From the NCBI RefSeq assembly GCF_003426025.1, contig NZ_QJSH01000024.1, positions 1 to 38,420 on the forward strand: a stretch of 38,420 bases of DNA, in the 5' to 3' direction. This document shows positions 29,610 to 37,473 of this stretch, piece by piece. Made by a program: the position numbers and the translations under genes. The DNA comes from Paraliobacillus quinghaiensis (GTDB lineage: Bacteria > Bacillota > Bacilli > Bacillales > Amphibacillaceae). How positions within the stretch are numbered: the first letter of the stretch is position 1; every line of letters begins with the position of its first letter. The notes under the pieces are model-generated. The model was not told the origin of the DNA. It was given only the letters and a program-made list of their open reading frames with translations, and ran no database searches.

Positions 29610-31640
29610 ATGTCAAACTTATTTGGTACACTACAAAAAATAGGGAAAGCACTTATGCTCCCTGTTGCGTTACTACCTGCCGCAGGTATTTTACTTGCAT
29701 TTGGTACAAGTTTTGCACAAGATCAATGGATAGAACAGTTCACATGGTTCGCTAATCCAGGAGTTCTAAAAGTATTAGAAGTAATGGCGGCCGCTGGTGG
29801 AATTGTATTTGCTAACTTGCCGTTGCTGTTTGCGGTTGGTGTAGCGATCGGGCTTTCTAAAGGAGATGGTGTAGCAGGACTAGCTGCGATCATCGGTTAT
29901 CTAATTATGAATGTAACGATGGGCGTGTTTGGTAACGTTACAGCGGATATGGCAGCAAATAATCCAGCATATACGAATATGCTAGGTATTAACACCTTAC
30001 AAACTGGTGTGTTTGGCGGTATTATTGTCGGTATACTTGCCTCGTATATGTATAGAAAATACTACAATATTGAGTTGCCACAATTTTTAGGTTTCTTTGC
30101 TGGTAAGCGTTTTGTTCCTATTATTACAGCGTTTACGTCATTAATTTTAGGTATTATCATGTATTTTGTGTGGCCTTTTGCACAAGAAGGTTTAAACGCA
30201 TTATCATATGTAATGTTAGACACAAACAGAGCAATCTCAACATTTGTATTTGGTGTAATTGAAAGAGCTTTAATACCATTTGGTTTACACCACATTTTCT
30301 ATTCACCTTTCTGGTTTGAATTTGGTCAATATACAAATGCTGCTGGAGAGTTAGTACGTGGTGACCAGACAATTTTCTTTGCTCAACTTAAAGATGGTGT
30401 TCCTTTTACTGCTGGTAACTTTATGACAGGTAAATTCCCGTTCATGATGTTTGGACTTCCAGCAGCTGCACTTGCAATTTATCACACTGCTAGACCAGAA
30501 CGTAAAAAAGTGGTAGCAGGTATTATGGGTTCTGCAGCATTAACATCGTTCCTAACAGGAATTACAGAACCAATTGAATTCTCATTCTTGTTCGTAGCAC
30601 CAATCTTATTTGGTATTCATACGATCTTTGCAGGTCTATCGTTTATGACGATGTACTTACTTGATGTTAAAATTGGAATGACATTCTCTGGTGGTTTAAT
30701 TGACTATATTTTATTCGGAATTATGCCTAACCGCACCGACTGGTGGTGGGTAATTATTATCGGGCTTGTATTCGCTGTAATCTACTACTTTGGTTTCCGT
30801 TGGGTTATTTTGAAATTCAACCTAGCGACACCAGGCCGTGAGGATGAAGCAGAGGATATCGGCGATAGTGATGGCGAAGTAGATGATCGTCCATATGAAA
30901 TTCTTACAGCAATGGGTGGACAAGAAAACATCACGAACTTAGATGCATGTATAACACGTCTACGTGTAAGTGTAGCGGATAAGAAGAATGTTGATAAGAA
31001 ACGTCTAAAAGCATTAGGTGCTTCTGGTGTAATGGAAGTCGGAAATAATATTCAAGCTATCTTTGGTACTGCGTCAGATACGATTCGCGGTCAAATGCAA
31101 GATATTATTGATGGAAAAACACCACGCAAGAAAGAAGAAGTAAAAGAAGATGAACAAGGAAATGGAGCACAAGCTTGTGATATTTCCGGGGAAATAGATT
31201 TAAGCAGTCCAATGGCTGGTGAAATTTTACCAATAACTGAAGTGCCAGATCAAGTTTTCTCACAAAAAATGATGGGTGATGGTTTTGCAGTTAAACCATC
31301 TGCCGGAAAAGTTGTAGCGCCAGTTAACGGAAAGATTTTAAATATATTCCCTACGAAGCATGCAATTGGAATTCAAGCTGAAAATGGATTAGAAATTTTA
31401 ATTCATATCGGAATTGATACTGTGAAATTGAAAGGTGAAGGTTTCACGCAAATAGCAGAAGAAGGCCAAGAAGTGAAAAAAGGTGACGTCTTGATGGAAG
31501 TAGATTTAGACTACATTGCTAAAAATGCTGAATCAACGGTAACACCAGTTATCTTTACAAACCTTCAAGAGGGTCAATCTGTTGCAGTTGTAGCAGGTCA
31601 AGTAAAAGAAAATCAAGGCGGCTTTGTTAAAGTGAACTAA
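29610..31640 (+). CDS. ptsG: Glucose-specific PTS transporter, EIICBA
   Basis: PtsG (676 residues) imports and phosphorylates glucose. The membrane IIC domain (about 1–400) has roughly ten hydrophobic segments and the GITEPIEF substrate motif. The IIB domain has the phosphorylated cysteine C447 in [11 protein letters not shown]. The C-terminal IIA domain (about 525–676) has H599 in [10 protein letters not shown]. The domain order IIC–IIB–IIA and length match B. subtilis PtsG. AAGGAGG precedes the ATG. Expression should be induced by glucose through GlcT. Confidence 0.96.
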   Translation: MSNLFGTLQKIGKALMLPVALLPAAGILLAFGTSFAQDQWIEQFTWFANPGVLKVLEVMAAAGGIVFANLPLLFAVGVAIGLSKGDGVAGLAAIIGYLIMNVTMGVFGNVTADMAANNPAYTNMLGINTLQTGVFGGIIVGILASYMYRKYYNIELPQFLGFFAGKRFVPIITAFTSLILGIIMYFVWPFAQEGLNALSYVMLDTNRAISTFVFGVIERALIPFGLHHIFYSPFWFEFGQYTNAAGELVRGDQTIFFAQLKDGVPFTAGNFMTGKFPFMMFGLPAAALAIYHTARPERKKVVAGIMGSAALTSFLTGITEPIEFSFLFVAPILFGIHTIFAGLSFMTMYLLDVKIGMTFSGGLIDYILFGIMPNRTDWWWVIIIGLVFAVIYYFGFRWVILKFNLATPGREDEAEDIGDSDGEVDDRPYEILTAMGGQENITNLDACITRLRVSVADKKNVDKKRLKALGASGVMEVGNNIQAIFGTASDTIRGQMQDIIDGKTPRKKEEVKEDEQGNGAQACDISGEIDLSSPMAGEILPITEVPDQVFSQKMMGDGFAVKPSAGKVVAPVNGKILNIFPTKHAIGIQAENGLEILIHIGIDTVKLKGEGFTQIAEEGQEVKKGDVLMEVDLDYIAKNAESTVTPVIFTNLQEGQSVAVVAGQVKENQGGFVKVN

Positions 31641-31647
31641 GTAAAGT

Positions 31648-31685
31648 AAACCTCTCTATTCGATTGAATAGAGAGGTTTTTTTTT
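31648..31685 (+). terminator. Terminator after ptsG
   Basis: AAACCTCTCTATTC pairs perfectly with GAATAGAGAGGTTT, followed by a long T-run. Confidence 0.92.
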
Positions 31686-31883
31686 GTGCAAATCGAAATT
31701 CCCATCTTCACAGTCCTAATGGGCAGTATATCTATTTTACGTCATAATGTATTTTTTATATCAATAATACGTTATTCTTTAAAAAGTTTATCGATTATTA
31801 ACAGGGGATAGAGGAAGTAATGGGTTCAAGGGTATTCGGATCCAATTTAAGTAGCATTCTGAACTGAGGGGCGTTTCAAATTA

Positions 31884-31892
31884 TGCTATAAT
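31884..31892 (+). promoter_or_regulatory. Extended -10 promoter upstream of yabM
   Basis: TGCTATAAT is an extended -10 element (TGnTATAAT) 44 nt upstream of the yabM start; no good -35 is seen. The rest of the 31686–31936 gap holds only an imperfect inverted repeat near 31745–31778. Confidence 0.5.
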
Positions 31893-31936
31893 GTCAACTA
31901 GACAGAAGGACGTTATTTATAGAAAGGCGCACGATT

Positions 31937-33547
31937 ATGGACCAAAATACTAATAGACAATTTTTTAAAGGTGCCTTATTAATTACTATGGCAGGCATTA
32001 TAAGTAAGGTGCTAAGTGCTGGTTACCGTATTCCGCTGCAAAATATAACAGGAGATTTGGGTTTTTATATTTACCAGCAAATCTACCCAATTTTAGGTAT
32101 TGCGACAATGCTTGCGTTATACGGATTTCCAACAGCAATTTCAAAAATTGTGGCAGAAAAAAATGAAGGAAAAAATGGATTATTACCAAGATCTATATAT
32201 TACTCTATTTTTAGTTTGATTTTTATATTTTCAGTAAGTTTCACAGTTGGTATCTATTTTGCAGCACCAATAATTGCAAAAATAATGGGTGATGTGGCAT
32301 TAATTCAACCACTCAGAGTTAGTGGGCTTACTTTTTTAGTTATTCCCTTTGTTGCAAGCTTAAGAGGGATTTTTCAAGGGCATAATAATATGGTGCCAAC
32401 TGCTACGTCGCAAATCATGGAGCAATTAGTCCGTGTAACGCTTATTATAACGACTGCTATTGTAGTTGTGACAAAGCAGCAATCTATATATATGATTGGA
32501 ACAGGTGCAGCAATTGCTTCGTTTGTTGGTGCAATAGGGGCTTTCCTAATACTCATTCTTTTTTGGTTAAAGCATAGGAAACAGTTAGAAAAAGTAGAGA
32601 AACATTCCGTTGACTGGGGTTATATGGTTCGAATTATTTTTGTTTATGGTATGGTGATTACTATTAACCATATGTTACTACTTCTATTTCAGTTTGCTGA
32701 TGCATTTACTTTGGTTTCCAACCTTATTAAAAGTGGTATCTCGTTAACAGAAGCACAAGCATGGAAAGGGATTTTTGACCGGGGACAACCGTTGGTGCAA
32801 CTGGGAATCGTAGTTGGTTCTGCTCAAGCACTTGCTTTATTGCCATCAATTACGAAACAGCGCTTAATAAAGGATCCTAACCAATTTTTTTCATACATAC
32901 AAAGTGCATGGAAATTTAGTTTATATTTATCCGTTGGTGCTGCTGCAGGTCTGATTGCTCTATTCCCTCAAGCTAATATCTTGTTATTTAAAGATGCTGT
33001 AGGCACCTTTAGCTTGCAAATCTTATCTGTGACAATTATATTTGCATCTTTAAGCATTACAACAGCAACTATCTTACAAGGATTAGGTTTTGCGTATCGA
33101 ACAGCACTTATTATCGTTTTTGGTGTAGTCATGAAAGGCCTACTAAATCTGTGGTTGGTACCGATATATGGTATTACAGGCAGTGCATGCGCGACAGTGG
33201 TTGGTGCAGCAAGTGTGTTCTTTCTTAATCTCCACCAACTTAAAAAAGAAATACCCAACCATAAAATAATTAATGTGCCATGGCTGCAATTTTTCCAGGC
33301 TATTAGTGGAATGCTTATTTTTATAATAGGTATGAACTACTTTGGTATGAGCCTTCTACAGGTTACATCACGAATAGACTACCTAGGATATGTTTTATTC
33401 AATATTATTATAGGTTTCTGCATTTATTTTTTCTTATTAATTCGTTTAAAAGCGTTTACTATAAGAGAAATACAACTATTACCATTTAGCAACATATTTT
33501 TAAAAATTGTGAAGGGAGTAAGAGATGAATATGACAGCAAAAATTGA
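31937..33547 (+). CDS. yabM: Polysaccharide-biosynthesis/MVF-family membrane protein YabM
   Basis: This 536-residue integral membrane protein belongs to the SpoVB/MurJ-like flippase group and has about 14 hydrophobic segments. Relatives move lipid-linked cell-wall or polysaccharide precursors across the membrane; the substrate of YabM is not known. The N-terminal GALLITMAGIISKVLSAGYRIP region is typical. GAAAGG lies about 8 nt before the ATG. Its end overlaps yabN by 23 bp. Confidence 0.88.
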   Translation: MDQNTNRQFFKGALLITMAGIISKVLSAGYRIPLQNITGDLGFYIYQQIYPILGIATMLALYGFPTAISKIVAEKNEGKNGLLPRSIYYSIFSLIFIFSVSFTVGIYFAAPIIAKIMGDVALIQPLRVSGLTFLVIPFVASLRGIFQGHNNMVPTATSQIMEQLVRVTLIITTAIVVVTKQQSIYMIGTGAAIASFVGAIGAFLILILFWLKHRKQLEKVEKHSVDWGYMVRIIFVYGMVITINHMLLLLFQFADAFTLVSNLIKSGISLTEAQAWKGIFDRGQPLVQLGIVVGSAQALALLPSITKQRLIKDPNQFFSYIQSAWKFSLYLSVGAAAGLIALFPQANILLFKDAVGTFSLQILSVTIIFASLSITTATILQGLGFAYRTALIIVFGVVMKGLLNLWLVPIYGITGSACATVVGAASVFFLNLHQLKKEIPNHKIINVPWLQFFQAISGMLIFIIGMNYFGMSLLQVTSRIDYLGYVLFNIIIGFCIYFFLLIRLKAFTIREIQLLPFSNIFLKIVKGVRDEYDSKN

Positions 33548-34988
33548 AGTGATCGGCTTAGGAGCAGGTGACATTGATCAGCTCCCTTTAGGAATTTATC
33601 GTAAGTTAACGGAACGGAAAGTACCAACCTATTTACGAACGCTTGACCATCCTGTATTGGAAAAATTAAAAGAAGAAAGTGTTAACTTTACATCGTTTGA
33701 TGAAGTGTATGAAGAATATGATCAATTTGAACAAGTCTATCACACGATTGTTACGCAGTTAATAGAAGCTGCAATAAAAAATGGAGTTATCTTATATGCT
33801 GTTCCAGGTCACCCAATGCTTGCAGAAAAAACTGTCCAACTATTATTAGAACAGAACGACGTAGAAGTTGAGATTATCGGAGGACAAAGTTACTTAGATG
33901 CAATATTTGCTAGTCTAAAAATTGATCCAATCGATGGATTTCAATTTTTAGATGGAACCAATTTTAAGCGTAGTCAAATTAATTATCAAAACCATATTAT
34001 TTTCTGTCAAGTCTATGATGGCTTTATTGCATCTGAAGTAAAACTAACATTGTTAGAGGATCTCATGCCAGATCATCCTGTTACAATTGCAGATGCAGTA
34101 GGAAGTGAATGGGAAAAAATACAAACAATTCCTTTAGTAGAGTTAGATCAGAGTGTTGTATTAAGTAACTTGACTAGTATTTATGTTCCACCAGTTAGTA
34201 GCACGGAGTTGAATCATCAATTTTTCCGTTTGCGAGAAGTGATCAACCAATTGCGTGGTCCCAATGGTTGCCCGTGGGATAGAAGGCAAACACACCAAAC
34301 GTTACGCAAGTATTTAATAGAGGAAGCATATGAATTAATTGATGCAATTAACCAAGAAGATGATGATGCCATTATTGATGAGCTTGGTGATGTATTGTTG
34401 CAGGTTATGCTACATAGCCAAATCGGAGAAGATTCGGGGTATTTTACGATTGACGAAGTAATTCAAACTATTACAGAAAAAATGATTCGCAGGCATCCAC
34501 ATGTATTTGGTACTGTAGAAGTGAAAGATGAGCAGGATGTTTTAACAAATTGGGATGAGATTAAAGCATCTGAAAAAGGGAAAGAAAAGACACAATCATT
34601 ATTAGATCGTGTGCCAGATGCTGCTTCTCCATTGATAAGAGCGGAAGGATTACAAAAACAAGCAGCAAAAGTTGGTTTTGATTGGACAGACCCTGCAGAT
34701 ATATGGGATAAAGTGGAGGAAGAACTAAGTGAAATAAAAAGTGCAATTGAAAATGGTACTATTAAAGAAATAGAAGAAGAATTTGGAGATGTAGTGTTTG
34801 CTATTGTCAACTTAGCAAGATATTATAAAATTAGTAGTGAAATTGCTTTGGAAAAGACAAACCAAAAGTTTATTAGTCGTTTTCACTATATAGAAGATCA
34901 AACAAAGATTAAAAAATTAAAAATGGAAAATATGTCACTTGAATCATTAGATCAATTATGGAATGAAGCTAAAAATAAAAATAAGTAA
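33525..34988 (+). CDS. yabN: YabN: tetrapyrrole methylase-like plus MazG nucleotide pyrophosphohydrolase
   Basis: This 487-residue fusion has an N-terminal tetrapyrrole-methylase-like domain (about 1–220, VIGLGAGDIDQLPLG and AVPGHPM). The C-terminal half holds MazG domains, which hydrolyse NTPs to NMP and pyrophosphate as housecleaning. The MazG signatures are GPNGCPWDRRQTHQTL, LIEEAYELIDAI and DELGDVLLQV, with a second EEFGDVVFAIVN. AAGGGAG (33512–33518) precedes ATG 33525. The methylase substrate is unknown. Confidence 0.92.
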   Translation: MNMTAKIEVIGLGAGDIDQLPLGIYRKLTERKVPTYLRTLDHPVLEKLKEESVNFTSFDEVYEEYDQFEQVYHTIVTQLIEAAIKNGVILYAVPGHPMLAEKTVQLLLEQNDVEVEIIGGQSYLDAIFASLKIDPIDGFQFLDGTNFKRSQINYQNHIIFCQVYDGFIASEVKLTLLEDLMPDHPVTIADAVGSEWEKIQTIPLVELDQSVVLSNLTSIYVPPVSSTELNHQFFRLREVINQLRGPNGCPWDRRQTHQTLRKYLIEEAYELIDAINQEDDDAIIDELGDVLLQVMLHSQIGEDSGYFTIDEVIQTITEKMIRRHPHVFGTVEVKDEQDVLTNWDEIKASEKGKEKTQSLLDRVPDAASPLIRAEGLQKQAAKVGFDWTDPADIWDKVEEELSEIKSAIENGTIKEIEEEFGDVVFAIVNLARYYKISSEIALEKTNQKFISRFHYIEDQTKIKKLKMENMSLESLDQLWNEAKNKNK

Positions 34989-35013
34989 TAGAGAGGGAGC
35001 GAGTATAAATACT

Positions 35014-35271
35014 ATGAGACTAGATAAATTTTTAAAAGTTTCCCGGTTAATTAAACGTCGGACATTAGCGAAGGAGGTAGCCGATCAAGGTAGAATTACC
35101 ATAAATGGAAATCAGGCTAAAGCATCATCAACAGTAGCGGTGGGTGATGAGCTTATCATTCAATTTGGTCAGAAGCGATTAACGATTCAAGTTGAGTCAC
35201 TTCGAGAGGCAGTCAAGAAAGATGAGGCAACAACATTATATAAAGTAAAGAACGAAGAAGCAATTAAGTAA
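35014..35271 (+). CDS. rqcP: RqcP (YabO), S4-domain ribosome quality-control factor
   Basis: RqcP (85 residues) works with RqcH on stalled 50S subunits to add C-terminal alanine tails to incomplete proteins. The S4 RNA-binding motif MRLDKFLKVSRLIKRRT..A is almost identical to B. subtilis YabO. I chose ATG 35014, since homologues start there. Its best Shine-Dalgarno match, GGGAG at 34995–34999, is unusually far (14 nt), so translation may depend on yabN, which ends 25 nt upstream. Confidence 0.93.
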   Translation: MRLDKFLKVSRLIKRRTLAKEVADQGRITINGNQAKASSTVAVGDELIIQFGQKRLTIQVESLREAVKKDEATTLYKVKNEEAIK

Positions 35272-35335
35272 AGTCAATCGTTCTAAACTTGTCCTTCCCT
35301 TCATATGCTTATATGGATAAAGGGAGGGACTTTTT

Positions 35336-35644
35336 ATGGTACAAGAATATAATAATAATCATCATCCATCAACTGTGGCTCAAAAAGAACATCAAGTGCG
35401 TATAAATAATCGAAGAAGTATTGAAATTAGTGGCGTGAAAGAAGTGGATAGTTTTGATAATGAAGAATTTTTGTTACAGACTGTCATGGGTTTTATTATG
35501 ATTCGTGGTGAGAACTTACAAATAAAAAACTTAGACGTTGGCGAAGGGAATGTAGCAATTAAAGGTAAGATATTTGAACTCTCTTATATTGATGAACAAC
35601 AGGGAGATAAAGCTAAAGGATTCTTTAGTAAGCTGTTTAAATGA
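35336..35644 (+). CDS. yabP: Sporulation protein YabP
   Basis: YabP (102 residues) is a small mother-cell protein needed for sporulation, possibly in coat or cortex assembly. The YabP/YqfC-family pattern is visible: RRSIEISGVKEVDSFDNEEFLLQT, then LQIKNLDVGEGNVAIKGKI. GGGAGGGA precedes the ATG. It overlaps yabQ by 4 bp. A short hydrophobic-rich tail (GFFSKLFK) ends the protein. Confidence 0.92.
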   Translation: MVQEYNNNHHPSTVAQKEHQVRINNRRSIEISGVKEVDSFDNEEFLLQTVMGFIMIRGENLQIKNLDVGEGNVAIKGKIFELSYIDEQQGDKAKGFFSKLFK

Positions 35645-36243
35645 CCCTGACAACACAATTCCAAACTATAATAGTTATGATTATTGGAGGAGTTTACCTA
35701 GGTATGGCCCTTGAAACGTTTCGTCGTTTTGAGGACTATTGGAAGAAAAATATTATCTTTAATTATATGATGGAAATAAGCTTTTGGCTTCTTCAAACAC
35801 TTATATTATTTTATTTGCTATTTGTTGTAAATAATGGAGAAGTTCGTTTTTATATTTTTCTGGCTGTGCTTTGTGGGTTTGCTGCATATCAAAGTCTGTT
35901 TGCTTCTTATTACTGTCGTCTTTTAGAGCGTATAATTACTAGTTTCCTTGCGCTATATCATTTTGTGTATCAAATAATTGATACGATTATTTTTACGCCT
36001 TTAAAGTGGCTGATACAACTCTTGTTTGCTATTTTTTTATTAATAATTCGTCTTATATACTGGCTCTTCTGGATGATCTTACGTATTATTTATATTCCTA
36101 TAAGTATAATAGTCAATATTTTTTCACACTTTATTCCAAAAAATGCGAAAAATTACTTACATTCTTTAGCAGGAATTTATAGTAAAATAGAGAATAGTAT
36201 AGTAACGAGGTGGAAGAATTACTGGGATAAAGGAGGTAGTTGA
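35641..36243 (+). CDS. yabQ: Spore cortex membrane protein YabQ
   Basis: YabQ (200 residues) is an integral membrane protein of the mother cell required for cortex formation in B. subtilis. Several hydrophobic segments are visible (about 8–24, 44–63, 68–88 and 118–165). The internal segment RFYIFLAVLCGFAAYQSL is conserved. It starts within the yabP stop (ATGA) and has no strong ribosome-binding site of its own, suggesting translational coupling. Confidence 0.9.
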   Translation: MTLTTQFQTIIVMIIGGVYLGMALETFRRFEDYWKKNIIFNYMMEISFWLLQTLILFYLLFVVNNGEVRFYIFLAVLCGFAAYQSLFASYYCRLLERIITSFLALYHFVYQIIDTIIFTPLKWLIQLLFAIFLLIIRLIYWLFWMILRIIYIPISIIVNIFSHFIPKNAKNYLHSLAGIYSKIENSIVTRWKNYWDKGGS

Positions 36244-36246
36244 TAG

Positions 36247-36627
36247 GTGGGACGAAAAGAGCGAAACGTATCTCGTATTAATTCTACATATGTGCAACAA
36301 TATGACGCACATGTAGAGAGGCATCGTAAGAAGAAAAAGAGACTTCACCGTCGCCTAATACTATTTGCCATTATTGTAGCAATCACCTTTGGTAGTATTA
36401 TTACGTATCATATTAACCAACGTGTAATGTATTCACAAAAACAAGAGCACTATGATGCACTACAAGTAGAAATGAAAGCACTAGAAACCGAAGAAAAAGA
36501 GTTAGATGAGGAAATTAAGCTATTAGAAGATGAGGAGTATGTTTTGCAAATCGCAAAGACAAACTACTTTTTTACTGAAGAGGGCGAAATTATCTTTAAA
36601 CTGCCAAAAGAAGACCCATCTTATTGA
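36247..36627 (+). CDS. divIC: Cell division protein DivIC
   Basis: DivIC (126 residues) is an FtsB-like bitopic protein that partners with FtsL and DivIB at the division septum. A basic cytoplasmic tail (about 1–38) leads into one membrane segment (about 39–58). An extracytoplasmic coiled coil rich in Glu (about 63–100) and the short C-terminal DGEIIF-type motif (here EGEIIFKLP) follow. The start is GTG 36247, with AAGGAGGT at 36230–36237. Confidence 0.93.
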   Translation: MGRKERNVSRINSTYVQQYDAHVERHRKKKKRLHRRLILFAIIVAITFGSIITYHINQRVMYSQKQEHYDALQVEMKALETEEKELDEEIKLLEDEEYVLQIAKTNYFFTEEGEIIFKLPKEDPSY

Positions 36628-36653
36628 CACACTTTTTACTGCTTGGATATAAT
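36624..36653 (+). promoter_or_regulatory. Sigma-A promoter of yabR, overlapping the divIC stop
   Basis: TTGACA (36624–36629) contains the divIC TGA stop. After 18 nt comes TATAAT (36648–36653). The yabR ATG lies 51 nt further on, behind AAGGAGGA. Confidence 0.8.
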
Positions 36654-36703
36654 ATAAATGGAGTATATCTTTTTCTAATTTCTTAAGGAGGAGCATTTTT
36701 TTT

Positions 36704-37111
36704 ATGTCAATCGAAGTGGGCAGCAAGTTACAGGGTAAGATAACGGGTATTACTAATTTTGGAGCCTTTGTCGAACTGCCAGAAGGTAAGACGGGTTTAG
36801 TTCATATTAGTGAAGTTGCTGATAATTATGTGAAGGATATTAATGAACACTTAACTGTCGGTGATGAAGTTACTGTGAAAGTTATTAATGTCGGAGAAGA
36901 TGGTAAAGTTGGCTTGTCGATAAAAAAAGCAAAGGATAATCCAAAACAAGACCGTCGTAAAAAAAATAATAACCCAAAGAATAACCGCGACAATACAGAA
37001 TCATTTGAGGCAAAAATGAATCGTTTTCTTAAAGAGTCTGAAGATCGCCTAGCTTCTTTGCGTAAACATACGGAATCAAAGCGTGGAGGTCGAGGTGCTA
37101 AGAAGGGCTAA
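36704..37111 (+). CDS. yabR: S1-domain RNA-binding protein YabR
   Basis: This 135-residue protein has one S1 domain (about 1–73, GKITGITNFGAFVELPEGKTGLVHISE) followed by a long basic, Asn/Lys/Arg-rich tail. Similar proteins bind RNA or ribosomes, but YabR's role is not established. It has its own promoter. In B. subtilis it is followed by tRNA genes and spoIIE, which are not seen here. Confidence 0.92.
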   Translation: MSIEVGSKLQGKITGITNFGAFVELPEGKTGLVHISEVADNYVKDINEHLTVGDEVTVKVINVGEDGKVGLSIKKAKDNPKQDRRKKNNNPKNNRDNTESFEAKMNRFLKESEDRLASLRKHTESKRGGRGAKKG

Positions 37112-37173
37112 CTTGCTGCTTACGAAAGTGTCTAATTAAATGCTGACAATAGGTATAATGATTTAAAAATAAC

Positions 37174-37210
37174 AAAAGCTATTACTAATTAAAACAGTAA
37201 TAGCTTTTAT
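37174..37210 (+). terminator. Terminator after yabR
   Basis: AAAAGCTATTACT (37174–37186) pairs perfectly with AGTAATAGCTTTT (37196–37208), with A- and T-runs on both sides. It could act in either direction. Confidence 0.85.
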
Positions 37211-37473
37211 TTAGTTTTAATTTAATGGTCCTTCAACAAGGTTGTACCATATTACTATAGCTTGTGTATTAATAAGTCATACTCATAAAGGTAACTTAAA
37301 ATGCGTCGGTTCTATTTAACATATTAGCTTGTTTAGTATACTTTTAAGTGTTATCATATTACTTGCTCATATTTTCACTAAATATACACACATTTATGTT
37401 TTATAAGTTACGGAAGTGTGTTATTATTTTAACTGTAAGAAAAAGAATTATACTTAAATAAGGGGTGCGAAAA
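37211..37473. other. Gap between the yabR terminator and the lipoprotein gene
   Basis: This AT-rich stretch holds no gene or tRNA that I can see. TATTAT (37432–37437) with a weak TTACGG (37408–37413) 18 nt upstream is a possible promoter for the lipoprotein. AATGCGTCGG at 37300–37309 also occurs inverted at 8654–8663. Confidence 0.4.

Noticed and set aside
35300-35312. Sigma-E promoter for yabP (CATATGCTTA)
   Set aside because: The -10 is only a partial match and no suitable -35 lies at the proper distance.
37112-37473. tRNA genes after yabR, as in B. subtilis
   Set aside because: No cloverleaf, T-loop GTTCGA-type or CCA end was visible.
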